A stretch of DNA of 64,000 nucleotides, taken from the NCBI GenBank assembly GCA_963930655.1, contig OZ005605.1, forward strand, positions 14,453,501-14,517,500, read 5' to 3'. Numbering within the stretch: position 1 is the first letter of the stretch; each line of letters begins with the position of its first letter. This document shows positions 60,864 to 64,000 of the stretch, in pieces. This DNA is from Myrica gale. Taxonomy: Eukaryota > Streptophyta > Magnoliopsida > Fagales > Myricaceae. The notes under the pieces were generated by a model that saw nothing but the letters and a program-made list of their open reading frames with translations, was not told where the DNA came from and did not search any database. The translations under genes were made by a program, and so were the position numbers.

Positions 60864-61621
60864 TGATTTATGGTCAACACGTAGGAGTAAATGCATCTCA
60901 ATATTCGTGTAACTCATTCTGTAAAAAAAATGACCCTGGACTTCGGGGTAAGGCACCTTCGATGCTTAAGTCAGTTTTTTGTCTTATACGAATGTTCACT
61001 ATTCAATTGCTCTAGAATCACATACTTTTCATATTCTCCTTTTATAGTGTTTCTTCCACGTTCTCATATTTTCCTTTTGACGAGAATCTAATATCTGTAA
61101 CGTTGTGTCCCGCGATATGCTCCTCACACATCTTCTTAACGGGCACTTACTTTGATTACGTGAATGTTGGGATTGTGGAGTTACTGCACGTTGTATGTTA
61201 TTTTTATAACTGTCCATGACACATGTCACGATTCCTTCTTCTGGACTTAAAACGATATGGGTGTAATTATTGTTGTTGGGCTTTGACAATCAAAAGAAAG
61301 AAGAGCCTTCGAATCCGGGTCCCCTATGATACTTGGCACGAAGCCATAGGTCCTAAGGGAGATTGGAAGATAAATCCGATCTCCACTCTCTCAAAGAAGT
61401 ACGAAGGCTATAAATAGGATATATAAACCTCACATATAGATGCGCACAAGTTTTTTTACAAACGACTTCACACTTGGAGCTTTGAAGAGGCACTAAAGTG
61501 CTTGAAGGAGAAAGAAAGAGAAGCTCTCAGTAGGATAAGGAGGAGATTAAGCGCAAGTGTGATCATGTTTATCCAACCCAAATTGATTTGGGTTGGATCT
61601 GATTCAGTATTGGTATCATCA
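60864..61621 (-). repeat. 5' LTR (758 bp)
   Basis: The longer of the two LTRs. It includes a TATA-rich patch (CTATAAATAGGATATATAAACC at about 61408) that is absent from the 3' LTR. Confidence 0.8.
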
Positions 61622-61689
61622 ATGATAATGTAATAGTTTAATTGCATAATTTAATTTTCCAAGAGCAAGATACTTTTGTGAAAGTTAGA

Positions 61690-61950
61690 AGCATCTTTGA
61701 CAATACTTTTATTCCTCAACAGCTTGTGCAAAATTAAAATCGGAAGTGTGAGGACAGTTATATCCTCCTGAAAGTTGATATGGCTAAAGCATATAACAAG
61801 GTGAATTGAGGATTTTTTCTTCAGGTTTTTTCTACTTTTGGTTTCTCGATTTCTTGGAGGAAATTGATCTTTAATTGTATTGTCTCTCCTATGTTCTTTG
61901 TGATGATGAATGGCACTAAGCAAGGGTGCCTGAACAGTGGCAGAACCTGG
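61690..61950 (+). pseudogene. LINE reverse-transcriptase fragment
   Basis: The + strand reads SYILLKVDMAKAYNKVN, a stop, then GFFLQVFSTFGFSISWRKLI and FNCIVSPMFFVMMNGTKQG. This is the N-terminal palm of an L1-type RT of a different subfamily from those near AIR9. It breaks off near 61950. Confidence 0.75.
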
Positions 61951-62369
61951 AATCAAATCGAATGGGTTCAAACTCCTAAAGAAAAATGACAAAAAAATTA
62001 CTACATAATGCAAAAAAAATATCTTAGAGTTAAAATATCAAAAATTAAGAACAAAAAACACTAAAAACTTTAAAATACAGGTACCGTACTATTTACTAAT
62101 ACTTAGATGTGACAATTGGATCCTACGGAATTGCATATTTCAAGGGGTTGACCATCAGAACCTATTAGAGAAATCTCATAACATGAGAGTGACATAAATC
62201 CCTTAGGAGGCATCACATATGAGTTAATGTTTTGAATTGTTAGAGCTTTGGATTTAATCGTAAAATGACTTAAGGTTCGTAGATTCCTAAATTCCTGTGT
62301 CAGGTAGGGAATCGAATCCACAATTGTAATTATAATCATGATTGATGTTTTGTTGAAAATATGATGTTT

Positions 62370-64000
62370 GCTTTAGTTTGATTCCGCATTAAACTATAAG
62401 GGGTATCAGAGCGGTAGATTCATATGATTGCAATTGTTGGATTATATGGACCTTGCTAATTTTTTTATTGAGAATCAAAAGCAAAAACTCTTTTCCGATT
62501 AATGTTCACGCGCTATTATGAATAATGCAGATTTTTATTATAACCCGATTTACGTATCACGTTTTTTTTTCATTAATTTATTTCATAAAAAATTGGTTCT
62601 ATAAAGTTATGAACAGTAAAACGTTTTGAATTATTATTTTTTTTAAAAAAACATTGTTCTTGAAATAAACAGTGCCACCGGAGACTTGCCGGTGCCAGAC
62701 TGGCCAGTAGCTGGCCTGAGGCCAACCTTGCATTCCAGCAAGGGGCCAGCGGCGCCCAGGGCATTGAGATGACCTGGATCAAGCACTTGGGCCTCACGTA
62801 GGGCAACATTTGCCCTACCCGGCCCAAGGCCCAGCAGCCCGGCCTAAAACTTGGGCTAGGTCAAAAACAATTATTGCGTATTGGGCAGGGTTTAGAACCC
62901 AGCCCAACCCGTGGGCTGGCTGGGCTCGGAGCCCTGCCCAACTCACGAGGTGGCTGACTGGGCTCGAAGCCCTGCCCAACTCACAGGGCAGAGCTCGATT
63001 GTGAACCCAGCCCACGCGCTAAGTTGGACCGGCCTTACAGGTCCGGGGCTGGATTGGATTAATTATTGTAATTTTTTCTATGGTCTCTATTATCAATAAA
63101 TAGGAGTTTTACTATTTAAAATTGGTTGAAGCCAAAATGGATAAGACCGATTTTAATTTTGTAAAATTTTCTTGTTTATCTCTTAGGAAGATAAGTGTCT
63201 ACATCTTAGTGGGAGTGTCTACTAAAATAGTGATATAAACTCATAAGAATTTAGAACACACATAGATAATGGTACAATGATTACCAAAATGGAATTTTTG
63301 TTGCATGTAAGGTAGAGGTTCTCGATACCTATTTAGAATGTCATGAATCTAAATGTTATATTTCTTATTATTGTGATATATTCATTTATTGTTCGAATGG
63401 GTGGTACCTTTAGTTATTGAAAAACCTGAATCTATTGGAAATATATGTATGAATGATTTTGCATAATCAAAATGACTTTTAATCCTTTTAGCTAGGATTT
63501 TGGATGACAATCGGTTGATAAGACTGAATTATATTGACTGGAAGAGAAATCTTATGATTGTTCTCTCAGCCGATAAGATTTTTTTATGTTCTAACCTTTG
63601 AGACAGCTGAGCTTGCCCTGCACAATGCCACTGAGGAAGAAAATAAGTATTTAACAAATGACATGAATATCAAATGCAAAGTGCTCTATTATGGTCTCAA
63701 TCTCAAATTGTGAGGGCATAGCTACAGTAGCAAGTATTATGTTGCATCTCCAAGAAATGTTTGGTGAGCAGAGCAAATCTGCTTGGCAAACTGCTATGAA
63801 GAATCTGATGTCCACCAAAATGTGGAAGGTAACCCAGTTCGGGATCATGTCTTGAAGATAATTTCTTTCATCAACGAATTGGAATTTTTGGGAGCCGAGA
63901 TGGATAGTAACACAAAATTTGATGTCATTCTTTCATCTCAACCTGATTCTTTCAATTAGTTTGTCCTTAGTTACAATATGAACAAGATGAGTGTGAAATT
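62370..64000 (+). mobile_element. Ty1/copia retrotransposon fragment (primer site and gag)
   Basis: GGTATCAGAGCGG at 62402-62414 is a tRNA-iMet-type primer-binding site next to a probable LTR end. Broken gag follows on the + strand at about 63650-64000, with MLHLQEMFGEQSKSAWQTAM then KNLMSTKMW, NWNFWEPRW-like text and FVLSYNMNKMSVK. These match the copia gag UBN2-type pattern (LQ.MF..Q....R..A...LM...M; F...YNMNK). A GC-rich insertion (about 62660-63080) splits the leader. The element continues past the window. Confidence 0.75.
62810..63060. repeat. GC-rich repeat block with 38-bp tandem pair
   Basis: GCCCGGCC/GGGCTGGG-rich DNA in an AT-rich setting. CTGGGCTCGGAGCCCTGCCC at 62920 recurs at 62958 with one change. 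This style of palindromic GGCCC/GGGCC sequence is common at ends of plant hAT-type elements, but no clear ends were found. Confidence 0.5.

Larger units (their letters stand above)
54122..61621 (-). mobile_element. Ty3/gypsy LTR retrotransposon (Tat-like), 7.5 kb, degraded
   Basis: Two related LTRs bracket gag-pol on the - strand: the 5' LTR at 60864-61621 and the 3' LTR at 54122-54574. Both read TGATGATACC...ATAAATCA on the - strand. A purine-rich tract GAATGGGGAGACTC lies at 54575-54588, directly before the 3' LTR, as expected of a polypurine tract. The order gag, protease, RT, RNase H, integrase is that of Ty3/gypsy. All frames are broken. I found no matching 5-bp target duplication, so the outer edges may be eroded. 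An extra gene-like segment lies between integrase and 3' LTR. Confidence 0.88.

Noticed and set aside
61300-61330. Pol III B-box-like TTCGAATCC in the 5' LTR
   Set aside because: Only 9 of 11 positions fit and there is no A box or tRNA fold; it lies within LTR sequence.

Overview
The window is nuclear DNA of a flowering plant. Genes carry GT-AG introns, and the families present (AIR9, a plant CAT-type amino-acid transporter, a non-RD LRR receptor kinase) are plant-specific. The many nested transposons suggest a eudicot with a medium-sized, repeat-rich genome, perhaps a woody one. I cannot name the species from sequence alone.

Layout. (1) 1-16.6 kb, + strand: the 3' part of an AIR9-like gene. 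Twenty-three exons splice in phase into 976 residues that end at a TGA at 16554. They encode the end of one A9 repeat, eight complete A9 repeats and the conserved C-terminus. Intron 2 holds a 5'-truncated LINE, and intron 18 holds a LINE derivative that keeps only an ORF1-like frame and has a clean 16-bp target-site duplication. A third LINE fragment lies just downstream (about 17.1-18.9 kb). (2) 19.7-24.4 kb, - strand: an intronless relic of a CAT transporter and a broken LRR receptor-kinase gene with several frameshifts, a stop and a kinase deletion. (3) 26.5-30.2 kb: a CACTA element with intact terminal motifs and an AGC target duplication. (4) 30-38 kb: repeat-rich spacer holding a decayed hAT element (34.0-36.5 kb). 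(5) 38.4-39.7 kb: a second receptor-kinase tail, a one-ended CACTA-like block with a 111-bp array, and the last two exons of a reductase gene. (6) 40.5-49.9 kb, - strand: an apparently intact cationic amino-acid transporter gene of two coding exons. Its 7.6-kb intron hosts a 5.2-kb hAT transposon with a perfect 8-bp target duplication and a transposase broken by one stop codon. (7) 54.1-61.6 kb, - strand: a Ty3/gypsy LTR retrotransposon with degraded gag-pol and, between integrase and 3' LTR, what looks like a captured F-box gene with its own TATA-like promoter. (8) 61.7-64.0 kb: LINE and Ty1/copia fragments.

Only AIR9 and CAT look like working host genes. AIR9 is a microtubule-associated cell-division protein and CAT a plasma-membrane amino-acid importer; nothing suggests they work together. 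The rest is transposons and duplicated gene debris. A short Harbinger-like MITE family with 3-bp target duplications is scattered through the spacers and the CAT intron. The most unusual points are the F-box capture inside the LTR element, the ORF1-only LINE, the nearly intact hAT transposase, and the phase 1-1 exon modules that encode the A9 repeats.
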